A stretch of DNA of 64,000 nt from Perilla frutescens (lineage: Eukaryota; Streptophyta; Magnoliopsida; Lamiales; Lamiaceae). Every line of letters starts with the position of its first letter. Positions within the stretch are counted from its first letter, which is position 1. A model generated the notes under the pieces. The model was not told the origin of the DNA and did no database searches. It saw only the letters and a program-made list of their open reading frames with translations. Below, in pieces: positions 1 through 10,657 of this stretch. The stretch is taken from contig BRKX01000014.1 of NCBI GenBank assembly GCA_026008535.1, positions 17,382,694 to 17,446,693 of the forward strand. Direction: 5' to 3'. The translations under genes and the position numbers were made by a program.

Positions 1-252
1 AATTTTATAATTATTAATTAGAGTTTATTCGACGGCTTATAATTATTTTTAGAATTTAATTTTTATATTTTTAGTTAATAAAGAATTTTAGGGTTGATTA
101 TTCTTCCACAATTGGGGGTTTTTTTTTTTAAATTTCATTAATTCTTAGAAATAAATGTCAATTAGGATTTATTATGTTATAATAATTTTTTTTCTTTATA
201 ATAAAAACTGACGGTGCCCATATAAAGTGGATATGCTAACAAAACTCTTCTA
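1..252. other. AT-rich intergenic DNA
   Basis: I see no gene, RNA or element boundary here. The stretch is strongly AT-rich with homopolymer T and A runs and no long open frame. Confidence 0.6.
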
Positions 253-784
253 AATTTAACAGTGTTATAACCTCCATCCAACGTAAGGTGGCGTGACCGT
301 TAATTAAATATCCACATCATCTTGTCATATCATTTTTAACCTAAATTAAATTAAACCAAAACAAAAAGTTCATGAATTAAAAGTAGTGGTATACTGCTCA
401 TTTAGTTTTAAAATTTTATTTTGAATAGGAAACATTTTTCTCAATTAATTCATAGTCGATTGACTCGATTAAATACTTTAATTTATTTTTTTGTAGATAA
501 TGTATATATTCACATTCAAGGGAAAAAAAATGTTAACGCATTTATTTTATGTAACTTCATGAACCTTTTCATTTATTAAATTCGAACAACTCAATTTCTT
601 ATGAATCGATTGGCACTCGATGCAGATAAGAGATCAACATGAAATACTGAAGAGCAAAGTATAATTTAATTAATTATTGTAACTTTTTTTAAATTTAATT
701 TAGGATAAAAATGAAGTAAGATGATGTGGATATTTATAATGGTCAAATCACCTTGTTGGATGGAGGTTTTAACACTGTTAAATT
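253..784. mobile_element. Inverted-repeat (MITE-like) element, about 530 bp
   Basis: The arm at about 253-352 is repeated in inverted orientation at about 694-784. Shared parts include AATTTAACAGTGTT, CCTCCATCCAAC and ATATCCACATCATCTT. The arms are roughly 90-100 bp with several mismatches and small indels, and the centre is AT-rich and non-coding. The length and long inverted arms resemble a non-autonomous DNA transposon. I could not find a convincing target duplication; the right edge abuts the Mutator-like element that starts at 786, so the flank may have been disturbed. The superfamily is not assigned. Confidence 0.5.
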
Positions 785-1463
785 CCGGATGAAATCATTT
801 GCTATATTTTGTGCAACACTCTATGCTACATACTTCAAATTATTAATTTTTATTCCATTTTATTCTTCGATTCCAATTGATTGTACTTTAGTTTAATTTT
901 ACTCTCATAAATTATGGTCCACTTTTCCCCATTCAATTGATTGTTGATTTAATTTTACACTCGTAAATTATGGTTCACTTTTTCCCATTAGGATATATAT
1001 CACAATGAAGAAAAGTGAATGATGGTTGGTGTTTTTGCATAACTTATCAAGGTTTAAATGATGTTATTTAATTTGAATAGATTAACATATGATTCAAACC
1101 AATTTGAGCTTTTAACCTCTTGATTTGGAAGTTTTGTTTCATGTTCAAGTTTTGCAAGAAATTGAGGGCGTAATCAATGTATTTTTGAGTGATTTAATGA
1201 CATGAGAAGATATATAATCAAATTAGGAATGCACTTCAAGGTGAATCACCTCAATCAAACAAACCACAAAAGGTGTCTGAGTAGAACTAGAGGCGCGACT
1301 AGGGCTGGCAAAAAATACCGTCATGCCGTATCAGAAAAATACCAAAAATACCAATATTTATGGTATACCGATTTTTTTGGTAAAGTATGATACCTTAACG
1401 AAATTTTACGGTAAGGTAAAGGTATGAATTTTCAAAAATTAAGATATACCGGCATATATCGAA

Positions 1464-1656
1464 AGTTCGGTATACCGTCATATATCGGTATATACCGACG
1501 TGAAGCTATATATCGTCATACCGTACCGCGGTATATGCCGAAGTGAAGGTATATACCGTTGTACCGGTACAACGATATATACCTTCACTTCAACATATAC
1601 TGATGTACGGTATGGCGGTATATACCGGCACATCGGTACATACCGTACTTCGAATT
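1464..1656. repeat. Near-palindrome of about 190 bp in the left end of hAT-1
   Basis: The symmetry centre is between 1565 and 1566. The inner arms 1540-1565 and 1566-1591 are 26 bp with one mismatch. Pairing continues outward with scattered mismatches to roughly 1464 and 1656. Arms are built from TATACCG/CGGTATA units, so the transcript or single strand could form a long hairpin or cruciform. Confidence 0.8.
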
Positions 1657-1674
1657 TAATATATATATATATAT

Positions 1675-2875
1675 ATATCAATAATACAATATTTAGTAAG
1701 TTTATTATAAAATTTATGTTTTGATATTTAATTTAATACCTAAATTATAACTAAAAATGAACTATTTGAAATTAAAATGTAATAAATAATAATCTTCTAT
1801 TTCTTAGATCAATAAAACTAAAAGTTAAAATGAATAATAAATAAAAATTAAAATAAAATGATCCATACGTAAATTATAAGATATAAAATTATCAATAGAA
1901 TAAAAGATAAATTAAATTATGTAATGCATAATAATCTTTTATTCTTCTTCAATTTTTAAAACTAAAAGTTAACAAGAATGATTGAAATGATTAAAAGAAA
2001 ATGAGATATATTTATAAAAAATAATACATAGTTTGTTCATCGTAAACGTTCAGAAACATATAAATTTAATATAATTTATAATTAAATTATACTTAAAAAT
2101 CGAACAATGTGAAATTAAATGTAATAAATAATAATTATATTATTTTTTAATGTTTAAACTAAAAGTTATATGGTCTAAACATTTTAAAGAAAATGAGATA
2201 TACTATTCAATAATATAATATTTAGGCCTTAGTATGTTTATTATGAAAGATTTGAAAATTATTAAATTTCATATAATGTAATACTTAAATTATAACTACA
2301 AATTGATCAATTTGAAATCAAAAGTTATTGATAATCTTTTATTTATTTTTTAAATTTTAGACATAAAGTTATTATGAATAGAAAAATATGCCAAAATGAG
2401 ATATTATATACAATATTATAATACTTAGTATGTTCATCATAAAAGTTTAGGAAAATATTATATTTCATATACTTTAATACAAATTAAAACTCCTACCTAA
2501 AAATTGAACAATGTGAAATCAGAGTAATAAATAATAATATTGTATTCTTCTTTTTTCTTTAGATTAAAAATTATGATGAATTATCAAAAAAATTAAAATA
2601 AGATGAGATATGATATACAATGCTATAATACTTAGTATATGTCCATCATAAACATTTGGGAAAATATTGTATTTCATATAATTAATAAAAAATTCATAAC
2701 TAAAAACTGAACAATGTGAAATCTAATGTAATAAACAATAATCTTATATTCTTCTTTAATCTTTAGACTAAAAGCTATGATGAATTATTGAGAAAATTAA
2801 AAATAAAATGAGATATGATATACAATACTATAATACTTGGTATATGTTTATCATAAATATTTAATATAATGATAA
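1675..2875. repeat. Diverged tandem array, about six units of ~200 bp, inside hAT-1
   Basis: A recurring landmark related to TAATACTTAGTATGT followed by TCATCATAAA lies near 1683, 2025, 2216, 2420, 2628 and 2831, a spacing of about 190-208 bp over the last five. Each unit then repeats GAACAATGTGAAAT, a stretch with AATAATAATCTT, and AAAATGAGATAT. The second unit (about 1868-2025) is shorter or more diverged. The array is non-coding and over 80% AT by eye. Confidence 0.7.
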
Positions 2876-4394
2876 TTTCAATATACCGTGAAATGTTGGT
2901 ATGGTACGGACCGAAATATGGTTACAGTAAGGTATACCGAACTAAGGTACGGTAATGTATACCGAAATAAAGGTATGGTAAAGGTATGCATTATGTGTCA
3001 TACCGAACTTAAGGTATACCGAACTAAGGTATACTGGAGGTAAAAGTACGGCAACGGTATGATTTTTGTCATACCGTAAATTAAAGTAAGGTATAAGGTA
3101 TGATAAAAAAGTAAGGTATGCCGTACCTTGACACCCCTAGGCGCGACCACCGTACTTGTGTCAATTGGCTCGACTGGAGGCTCGAGTGAACCTGTTCTGA
3201 CACTGAAACGTGCTTTTCTTTGTCTCGGACACGACCGGAGGCGCGACTAAGCCCGTATCGCTCCCCCTTCCTAATTTTCGCATTTTCAAGTTTCCCTTCC
3301 ATTTTTCTATATATTATTTTTATTGTCCAGTTTATTCCCCACTAAATATACAAACCCCCATTTGAAATTAGAGCAAGCCCCCTCATTTGCATCCACTTTT
3401 AGAAAGAAAATTATTGGAAGAAAAGTAGAGAATGGGATTTGATAGAAGGGCAAAGAAGAGCAAGATTGAAGCAAGACAATGGCCAATTCCACTTCCGAGT
3501 TTAATTTTTCTTTTCATTCTTGTTCAATTATGTTTATCTTTGTAGTGATTTTAGTTATTTATGTAATAATGACCAGCTAAGCCATTGATACTGGGTGTTT
3601 GATTTATTTAGATTATGAAATATATTTGATGTTTATGTTGGATTTTTGATGATTCATGCTTATGCTTTGAATTCTTGCTATGTATGGATGTTGTTTTATT
3701 GTTAATTAGTGAGAGCTAATTAGTAATTAAATCACATTATCACGTATATTAATTCATAATTCAAGAGATGAGCTTTAACATAGGAATTTAAGAATTAAAA
3801 GGGCATTTATCGCCTAAATCGAGAGATTAGGGATGCTTGTTAAGGTTTAGATCTTAGGTGCTTTAGCTAAGCACATTTTAGGCTTTCATTGGAGACAATG
3901 CACCTAGTTTATGATACTTAAGTGATCTTGTGAGTTTGAATCGAGAGTCAAACATCATAGATAATTGAATTTTGTACTAAGTAATCCAATTAAATAAGCC
4001 AATCCCTAGAGTATTCCTTCCTTTGATTTCCTAACTCGTTAGTTAAATTGTTTGTTTACTTTATTTACCTTTTTATTAGTTCTTAATTAAACCAATATTA
4101 ATTTTGTCATCTATATAACAACTACGAGCCGATGTTGCAATATGTGTGTGTTTAATTCTCTTTTTCCTAGTGGAATCCACTCGTTTCATCACTAGGTTAC
4201 ACATTGTACACTTGCACTTTGACACGGAAAGCTAATTTTCACATCAGTCAAGCCTAATTTACATGTAAAATTAAACTAAAGTACTATCAATTGAAATTGA
4301 AGAAAAAAAACGGAATAAAAATTAATAATTTGAAGTGTGTAGCATAGAGTACTGTTGCACAAAATGTAGCAAATGATTTCATCCGGTTAAATCC

Positions 4395-5576
4395 ACAAGT
4401 CTTAAATCAATTATTTTAGATTTTTCAAGCTTAATTTTAATTGATAAAATTCATCTTTTGAAATCTATATCGATAGTTAACCTATCTTTCAGGCCTTGAG
4501 TTGATAATTCTATCTTTTTTAAATATGTATTTGCATACAATCATATTAAAGATAAACAAATCTCGCATAAAAAAAAGTCGTTCAATCCCTAGGATATTTA
4601 GAGTAAGCTATATATATGGGCTTTGGTCAGCTTTCAAAATCTAAGGACAGAGAAAATAATTCATCAAGATTAATTAATAATGTATTGTCCAAACTTGTTG
4701 AATATATCTAGCTAGCATGCTGAATTAATTAACTCTCTCATGCATTTAAAAAAAACTATCACTAATCACTATATACTACCGATCGCGCGAGTGCAAATGT
4801 ATTTAAACAACTAATGAATTTAATTTCACCTCCACCACCGAATTTCTAAGTATATAAACAATGAGATCGATGAATGATCCCTTTTAATTTGTTGATAATA
4901 ATCAGAGGATTTTCTAAATTAATTAATTAAATGGCCAATAGCAAATTCTTACGGATATAGAATGTTTGAGCAGGGCCAGGAGTTTTTGCATATATGCATG
5001 CCATCAAAATTATAGGGCAATGCAAACTTCTCCAGAAAATCTTTTTTTTTTGAGAATTTTATATCTGTTGATAGGATTCAATAATTTTTATTTTTATGGG
5101 TCAATATATAGTAATTAGAAATTAAATATCTTGCTTTTTTATCACTAAGATTTGGAATTCTATAAGGGAGGAATTAAGTTTAAAGTTTAAACTCTCATCT
5201 ATATGAATCAATCATCTTTAATTCATATGCTAGCTGGAGAAACTCCAAACCTTATTCGAAGTTTAATAAATATATTAATGTAGTTGTTAGCTCGTGAATA
5301 TATAGGAACATCACAAGATTACAAATTTACTTCTAACCTAATTAATACAAGTAAGCATCGTGTAGTAGTCGCAATATATATATATATTCAGGACATTTGA
5401 AAGATCAAAATTCTGCCAGAATGAAAAAAAAAAAGAAAAAGAAAAAAGCAAATAATTATTTGAATAAACCTCAGAATCAACAAAAAAAATTGAGAAATAA
5501 TTAAATAAGAAAAAAATTGAAAAAAATTGAAACACATCCCTCTTACATATATAAGAAAAAAGAGAGGGATAATTAC
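4395..5576. other. AT-rich spacer; possible intron of the minus-strand exon candidate
   Basis: No element ends or convincing coding sequence seen. Short AT microsatellites and poly-A/T runs are common. If the exon candidate at 5577-5796 is real, this region would hold the start of its first intron on the minus strand, but I could not recognise a downstream exon. Confidence 0.4.
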
Positions 5577-5796
5577 CTGAAGGTGGAGGCCGATTGGACG
5601 TTATTTTATTCCGGACATCGTTCTTCTCAAATTCAACATTAATATGATCATTTTGGCTCTGATCAATACTATGAGCAACTATATCACGTTCAACACCATC
5701 ATTTTTTGGCCCTCGAAAATATTCATGAGAGCCTCTAATTCTAAAATTACAATTTGTCAAAACGTACAGCCTATTCTTGTTAATGCAATTGCCCAT
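5577..5796 (-). CDS. Possible 5' exon of an unidentified protein
   Basis: I do not recognise this gene. An ATG on the minus strand at 5796 opens 73 codons beginning Met-Gly-Asn-Cys, a context that could be N-myristoylated. The peptide is mixed, polar and charged (for example FRGPKNDGVERD), unlike the low-complexity ORFs around it. After a CCACCTTCAG end at 5577 the sequence reads GTAATTATCC, a good splice donor, and becomes T/A-rich. Read-through past this site gives an Phe/Ser-rich tail typical of an intron. No downstream exon was found. It may be a gene fragment or chance; composition and the donor site are the only support. Confidence 0.28.
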
Positions 5797-7378
5797 AACA
5801 ATGCTGTGAGATTGAACACCTTATAATGGGGAAGAAAAGCATTCAATATTAATATATCATCTCTTTAATTTCTTCATGATGAATTTCTAGCTACCATTTC
5901 GTCTCCTCCTTCTCTTTGATCTGTATTATTTAATTTGAGAGAGAGAATACATTTCAAACCAAAGGAGAAGAAGGAGCATTATTGAGAAACGATTTTTGTG
6001 GATGCCACAAAAATTATTCGTCATATCATGCTATTGGATCAAGTATTATATTGTGAGAGCTCAGTTTTTATTTTCATTTTAATCTTTGTGCTATTTATTA
6101 ACCAACATTGGTTTCTTTGAGTTTTACGTGCTCGGCTTCAAGTGGCGTACCCCAACTTATTAGCATTAAGAGTTCCCCTTGACCCAGTCAAGATTTGATA
6201 AATGTGGTGGCTTTTGAACGTAGACCAACGGGTAAATAGACTGTATTATCCTTGCTTTCGGTGATGTTCGGATTTTTATTTCTTATCGGGTTTCAATTTC
6301 ATACTTCAATTATTATTATATAGAATGTTAATTACATATTAATATGGCACTGTGCATATGATTTTGTAAATATAGATCAGGATCTAATTTGATTACATGT
6401 ACAACATGCACAAGAAATTGAATAAATTAAAAATGCGTATACATATGAAAGTTGAACATATATAATTAAACTGTCACGTAACAAAAGGTTGAATAGCATT
6501 GTTGATTTTAATTGTTTTCACACATATTCGTCATGGACAATAAAATTAAGTGCGCAACAATGCAAAATTTCAATATATGTTTAATTGAAAAGGTTGTGGT
6601 GACGTCGCTGTAAGCAATGCTTATTTGCATGACTTCATCACTGTATTAGTATATCCATACAGATAAATATATATACCACTTAATTAAATAACATGTGAGA
6701 GTGAAATATAATAGTATATAATTGAAAGGATCGTGTTTATTCAATATCGAAGAATGTAGAATCAACCGTAGTAGTTTGGGAAAGAGGTCAAAAGTCATAC
6801 ATTTTATGCTAAGGACATGTTTGAAACTTTGAATCCCCATAAATTCTTACGGTTAATTAATTATTCCTATTAGTCCCTTTTTTTTAAATCTAGAAAAAAA
6901 ATATTCCTATTAGTCAACCAAAAAAAAAAAAGAAAGGGAAGAAAATATTTTCATCTCCCAACTCCCATGAGCAATATATATTGTACAAATAAAAAATTAA
7001 ATATTATTCACTATAAAAAATTAAACACGTGACATGAATTCAATAGTTAAAAATACAAGATAAAACACCAAGTGAAAATAGAGAATCTCGTCTTGTGGGG
7101 GAAGAGATGAGCACTTACAGCAAGATCCATATATATATATAATTATCAACATAACAAAAGTTTGATAAAAAAAATTTCACAAAACTATGTGCAATTATAT
7201 TAGGTCTTAATAAATCCCATAAAAGATTTAAAGTGGGCTCGTTTTATTACTTCAGTTTGAAGAAGAGAGTCAATCTTAGTTAGCTGAATTCTTGCCTTTT
7301 CCGCGTGCCCTAGTTATGGAGATGGATAAGAATTCAAGACTTTGGAACGTCTTTGACTCATTTATTTCTCATCTTTAA

Positions 7379-7426
<48 letters not shown>

Positions 7427-8101
7427 CTAATCACGCTAATTTATTTTATTTTGCTTTAAGGCTACACCCAAAGCAGTCATTAATTAACCGACACTCGATG
7501 GAGCACCATTTTTCTTTTCTATTTTAGTCCAGTACAATGAAAATAGAAGGAATAATAATTTACAAATCACACGAGATATGAGAGAGCGCATGTGGACAGG
7601 CGGTGCCCCTAGTCTAGCCGTAACAGAGACGATCACACCACAGGTTCACAACCTGTTCTAATTTTTGTTCGAGAAGATTAATAAAACTACAGTGACAGCC
7701 TAAGTCTTTTGAGTTGAAATTAGCACATGACAAATTGACAATGAGACCAAATGAAGTCTCAACACAAGTACTATATGTTGAAGAGAATATATACCGGAAG
7801 ATTTATTTATTTCAATTTAATTGGTATGTATTTTGTATTCCATTTTATGATATGATATCATATACTATCATCCTTCGTTTTTAAAAATAATAGTATAAAA
7901 TATGATAGATGTTTTTACTTAGTAAAAATGTTGCTATTTTTTAGTTTGTGAATATATGTGGAATGTCCGAGGAAGATAAAATTATAGAAAGCCGTAACAA
8001 TTGAAGAAGAAGTCGACTTTAATATTTTGATCTCCAGAGTTGGTGGAGCTGCTACATTTAAAAAAAAAAAAAAAAAATAACCAAAGGTTCTAAAAGGTTT
8101 T
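5797..8101. other. AT-rich intergenic region, mostly featureless
   Basis: No gene found. Slightly less AT-rich islands occur at about 6120-6260 and 7570-7700 without coding signal I can defend. An A-run precedes the copia LTR at about 8059-8077. The left side is presumably the target sequence of copia-1. Confidence 0.45.
7385..7426. repeat. Compound (TA)n-(TG)n microsatellite
   Basis: About 13 TA dinucleotides run directly into about eight GT dinucleotides. It is a simple repeat and is likely to be length-variable. Confidence 0.95.
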
Positions 8102-9209
8102 TGTAAACCGTATATTACAATGTTTCGAAATGTAACAGTGAGCTAAAGTATTTTTGTAAACCGTATTGAAATTGTGTTACATTTTACTGGAATTACAACT
8201 GAAGTACAAAGAAGCAGGAGTAGAAGTAGAAAAGATTACAATAAACTGAAAGAACAATTTAAAGAAAACTGGAACCGTATGATTCTGGCAAGCCGAGTCG
8301 AGGGGACCTCTCTCCACAAAACAAATACGCCCCGACTAGTGCTCACGGTTTGGCGGATGTCTTTCAAAGATGAAACAGCTTCGTCCTTCCGGCAGTAGCA
8401 CCACAAGTCCGACAAGGCTCCGACGAACTAGATAATGTCAAGAACTGAGAGGCTGTAGACTCGAAGGGAATTTTGTATGCAAGCAAGATGATTGTGCAGA
8501 ATGTAGCATTGGAAGCCATACAGGATGTCCTATTTATAGACACATCTCCACTGTAGGGGACAGCATGGTTTGAGGGCATTCAAATCAGGTTTTGTAACCT
8601 CCAGGAGTTATAGCTTTCCATTTAAGCCTCCAGGAGTTATCTTGTGCAGAGCCTGACATGTGTCCAAGGCAGGTGCAGGCATTGACTCCGTTATAGACCC
8701 GGATAGCCGATCCGCCGACCCGCTCCACAACCCGATCGTTTCTGTACCGTAAAACTGTTACGGCTAAGCCCCGGAAGCCCACATACGCCCAAAGTCCAGT
8801 TGCCAAGATCCAAGTCCAAGGACGAGACGAGCCGAGCACGGGCTCGGGCACGGGCGGGCGCGCGCGCGTGGGCTCATGGCCCACATCCTCATGCACTTAA
8901 TTACTTCACTTAAGTGTTAATACACTTAAATACACTTCTTAACTTGATTAAGAAATCAATGTGGGATTATTTAATGTGTCTTAAACACATTATCCCACAC
9001 ACCATAAATGCCCAATCGTGTGACCAACTTCAACCATTTATTTCTCACTCACCGAAAATCGGATTTGAGTAAATAAAAATACTACGATTATCTATTCACA
9101 ACATAGAACAATCATACGATATTTAATTCTTCCAAAATTAAATATTCCGGTCACGAAAAATCGGATAAAATGAGTCAAAACTCAATTTATTAAATCCTAT
9201 TTTCCAACA
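8102..9209 (-). repeat. Copia-1 family LTR (copy B), directly abutting copy A
   Basis: On the minus strand it starts TGTTGGAAAATAGG at 9209 and ends ...GGTTTACA at 8102, so TG...CA termini are present. It contains a TATA box (TATAAATAGG on the minus strand, about 8528-8540) and a GC-rich stretch with CG dinucleotide runs (about 8835-8870). It resembles LTR copy A throughout but differs by many substitutions and carries only one copy of the 63-bp unit that is amplified in A. Confidence 0.7.
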
Positions 9210-9599
9210 AACCGTATATTACAATGTTTCGAAATGTAACAGTGAGCTAAAGTACAAAGTAATAACACGAGAATGGTATTACAAATACAAGAATTGAACA
9301 ATGTGGAATAATTAAAAATAATCTGAAAAGTGATCAGAACAATGCAGAAATTGTTGTGTACAACTACAATACTTCTGGAATACACAATCTAAAGAGTATA
9401 AGAAACAGAAACGAGTAGAAAGCAAATACTGGAAACTAGATGAACCAAATTAAACAAATTGGATTTCTAGTAAGCCGAGTCGAGGGGACCTCTCTCCAAA
9501 AGACAAATACACATAGGCTAGTGCTCACGGTTTGGCGTGTTGTCTCTCAAAGATGAAATGACTTTCGTCCTTCCGGCAATAGCACCACAATTTCGGCAA

Positions 9600-9990
9600 G
9601 GCTCCAGCAAACTAGACAATGTCAGAATTGGGAGCAGACACGAATCACCACAATTTCGGCAAAGCTCCGGCGAACTAGACAATGTCAGAACTGGGAGCAG
9701 ACACGAATCACTACAATGCCGGCCAGTCTCTGGCGAACTAGACAATGTCAGAACTGGGAGTAGACATGAATGAAGAACAACTGCTGAGAGGCAAGGCTCT
9801 AGCGAACTAGACAATGTCAGAACTGGGAGCAGACACAAATCACCACAATTTCGATAAAGCAACAGCGAACTAGACAATGTTAGAACTGGGAGCAGACACG
9901 AATCACTACAATGCCGGCCAGTCTCCGGTGAACTAGACAATGTCAGAACTGAGAGCAAACATGAATGAAGAACAACTGCTGAGATATGAT
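9600..9990 (-). repeat. Higher-order tandem repeat: (A-B-C) x2 of ~63-bp units in the copia-1 LTR
   Basis: Six copies of a unit containing GAACTAGACAATGTCAGAAC begin near 9608, 9671, 9734, 9803, 9866 and 9929. Units 1 and 4 continue into CACCACAATTTCG, units 2 and 5 into CACTACAATGCCGGCCAG, and units 3 and 6 into GAATGAAGAACAACTGCTGAG. This gives two 195-bp higher-order repeats. The array creates a spurious open frame of repeated Ser-Cys-Leu-Leu-Pro peptides, not a gene. Confidence 0.9.
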
Positions 9991-10016
9991 ATGAGAAAAC
10001 TTCTGCATGCTGGAAT

Positions 10017-10034
10017 TTCCTATTTATAGGCACC
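10017..10034 (-). promoter_or_regulatory. TATA box of the copia-1 LTR
   Basis: On the minus strand this reads GGTGCCTATAAATAGGAAAT-like sequence. The equivalent site in LTR copy B is at about 8528-8545. Transcription would start about 30 bp downstream (lower coordinate) and run through the 63-bp repeat array. Confidence 0.65.
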
Positions 10035-10657
10035 ATTCCACCCTAGGGGATAGCTAGGATTTGGGGCATTCAATCTCTGGTGGTGTAATCTCTCCACCTT
10101 AGGGGACAATTAGGATTTGGGGCATTCAATCCCAGGTGGTGTAACCTCTAGGGGTTACAGCTTTGCCATCAATCCCTTCAAGAGTTACAACCTCCAGCTC
10201 CTGCAGATCCCGACAAGTGTCCTGGTGTTTGAGCAGATTCTGACACGTGTCCAAGGATAAGGATGAACACTAGCACGAGCACGAGCACGAGCGGACACGT
10301 GCGTGTGTGCGCGTGTGGGCTCATGACCCACATCCTTGTGTACTTTAGATATTAAACTTAAGTGTTAATACACTTAAATACACTTCTTAACTATGTTAAG
10401 AAATCAATATGGGATCATTAAATGTGCCTTAAACACATTTTTCCACACACCATAAATGCTCAATCGTGTGACCGATTTCAACAATTAATTTATCACTCAC
10501 CGAAAATCAGATTTGAGAAAATAAAAATACTATGATTATCTACTACAAATATAGAACAACCATACTTTATTTAATTTCTCTAAAATTAAATAACTTGGTC
10601 ACCAAAAATTGGATAAAATGGGTCACGACTCCATTTATTATATCCAATTTTCCAACA

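Larger units (their letters stand above)
1300..3139. mobile_element. Non-autonomous hAT element (hAT-1)
   Basis: The element begins TAGGGCTGGCAA and ends TTGACACCCCTA, imperfect short inverted termini of the hAT type. A perfect 8-bp duplication GGCGCGAC flanks it (1292-1299 and 3140-3147). It has no transposase. Both subterminal regions are packed with TACCG/CGGTA and GGTATA motifs (1311-1656 and about 2880-3125), likely sites for a transposase supplied in trans. The middle is an AT-rich tandem array. It sits in the GC-rich block of an Athila-type LTR. Confidence 0.8.
1178..4246 (+). mobile_element. Athila-type solo LTR inside the MULE, split by a hAT
   Basis: Sequence on both sides of the hAT (up to 1299 and from 3140) carries the GCGCGAC-rich block, the pyrimidine-rich leader and the closing U5 pattern seen in the two Athila LTRs of this window: a GTGGAATC motif followed by a TTGTACACTTGCA-like stretch (about 4171-4216) and a CA end at 4246. 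No primer site or coding sequence follows, so it is a solo LTR. The start is uncertain. TG at 1178 gives flanks ATCAA and GTCAA, a 4/5 match; TG at 1186 is an alternative. Confidence 0.5.
786..4385. mobile_element. Non-autonomous Mutator-like element (MULE) with nested insertions
   Basis: Terminal inverted repeats of about 120 bp lie at 786-905 and 4262-4385; the outermost bases read CGGATGAAATCATTT inward from both ends. Flanking 9-bp duplications, GTTAAATTC (777-785) and GTTAAATCC (4386-4394), differ at one base. A 9-bp duplication with long terminal repeats is the Mutator superfamily signature. There is no transposase. Without the nested LTR and hAT the element would be only about 530 bp. 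The classification is inferred from structure alone; MuDR-type transposase similarity cannot apply. Confidence 0.62.
9210..10657 (-). repeat. 3' LTR of copia-1 (copy A)
   Basis: On the minus strand it starts TGTTGGAAAATTGG at 10657, directly after the polypurine tract AAGTGGGGGAT, which defines it as a 3' LTR. It ends at 9210 in ...TATACGGTT, lacking the final bases (TACA) seen in copy B, exactly where copy B begins. It holds a TATA box near 10020-10033 and, downstream of it in the transcribed region, a six-unit tandem repeat. Confidence 0.78.

Noticed and set aside
1478..1724. Overlapping Tyr/Ile-rich ORFs on both strands
   Set aside because: They come from the TATACCG palindrome and mirror each other; low complexity.
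9600..9990. CRISPR-like array (regular repeats of about 63 bp)
   Set aside because: Units are contiguous tandem repeats without unique spacers, in a plant LTR.
9518..10036. 172-codon minus-strand ORF with repeated Cys-Leu-Leu-Pro-Val-Leu peptides
   Set aside because: It is produced by the 63-bp tandem repeats in the copia-1 LTR, whose unit length is a multiple of three; there is no family resemblance.
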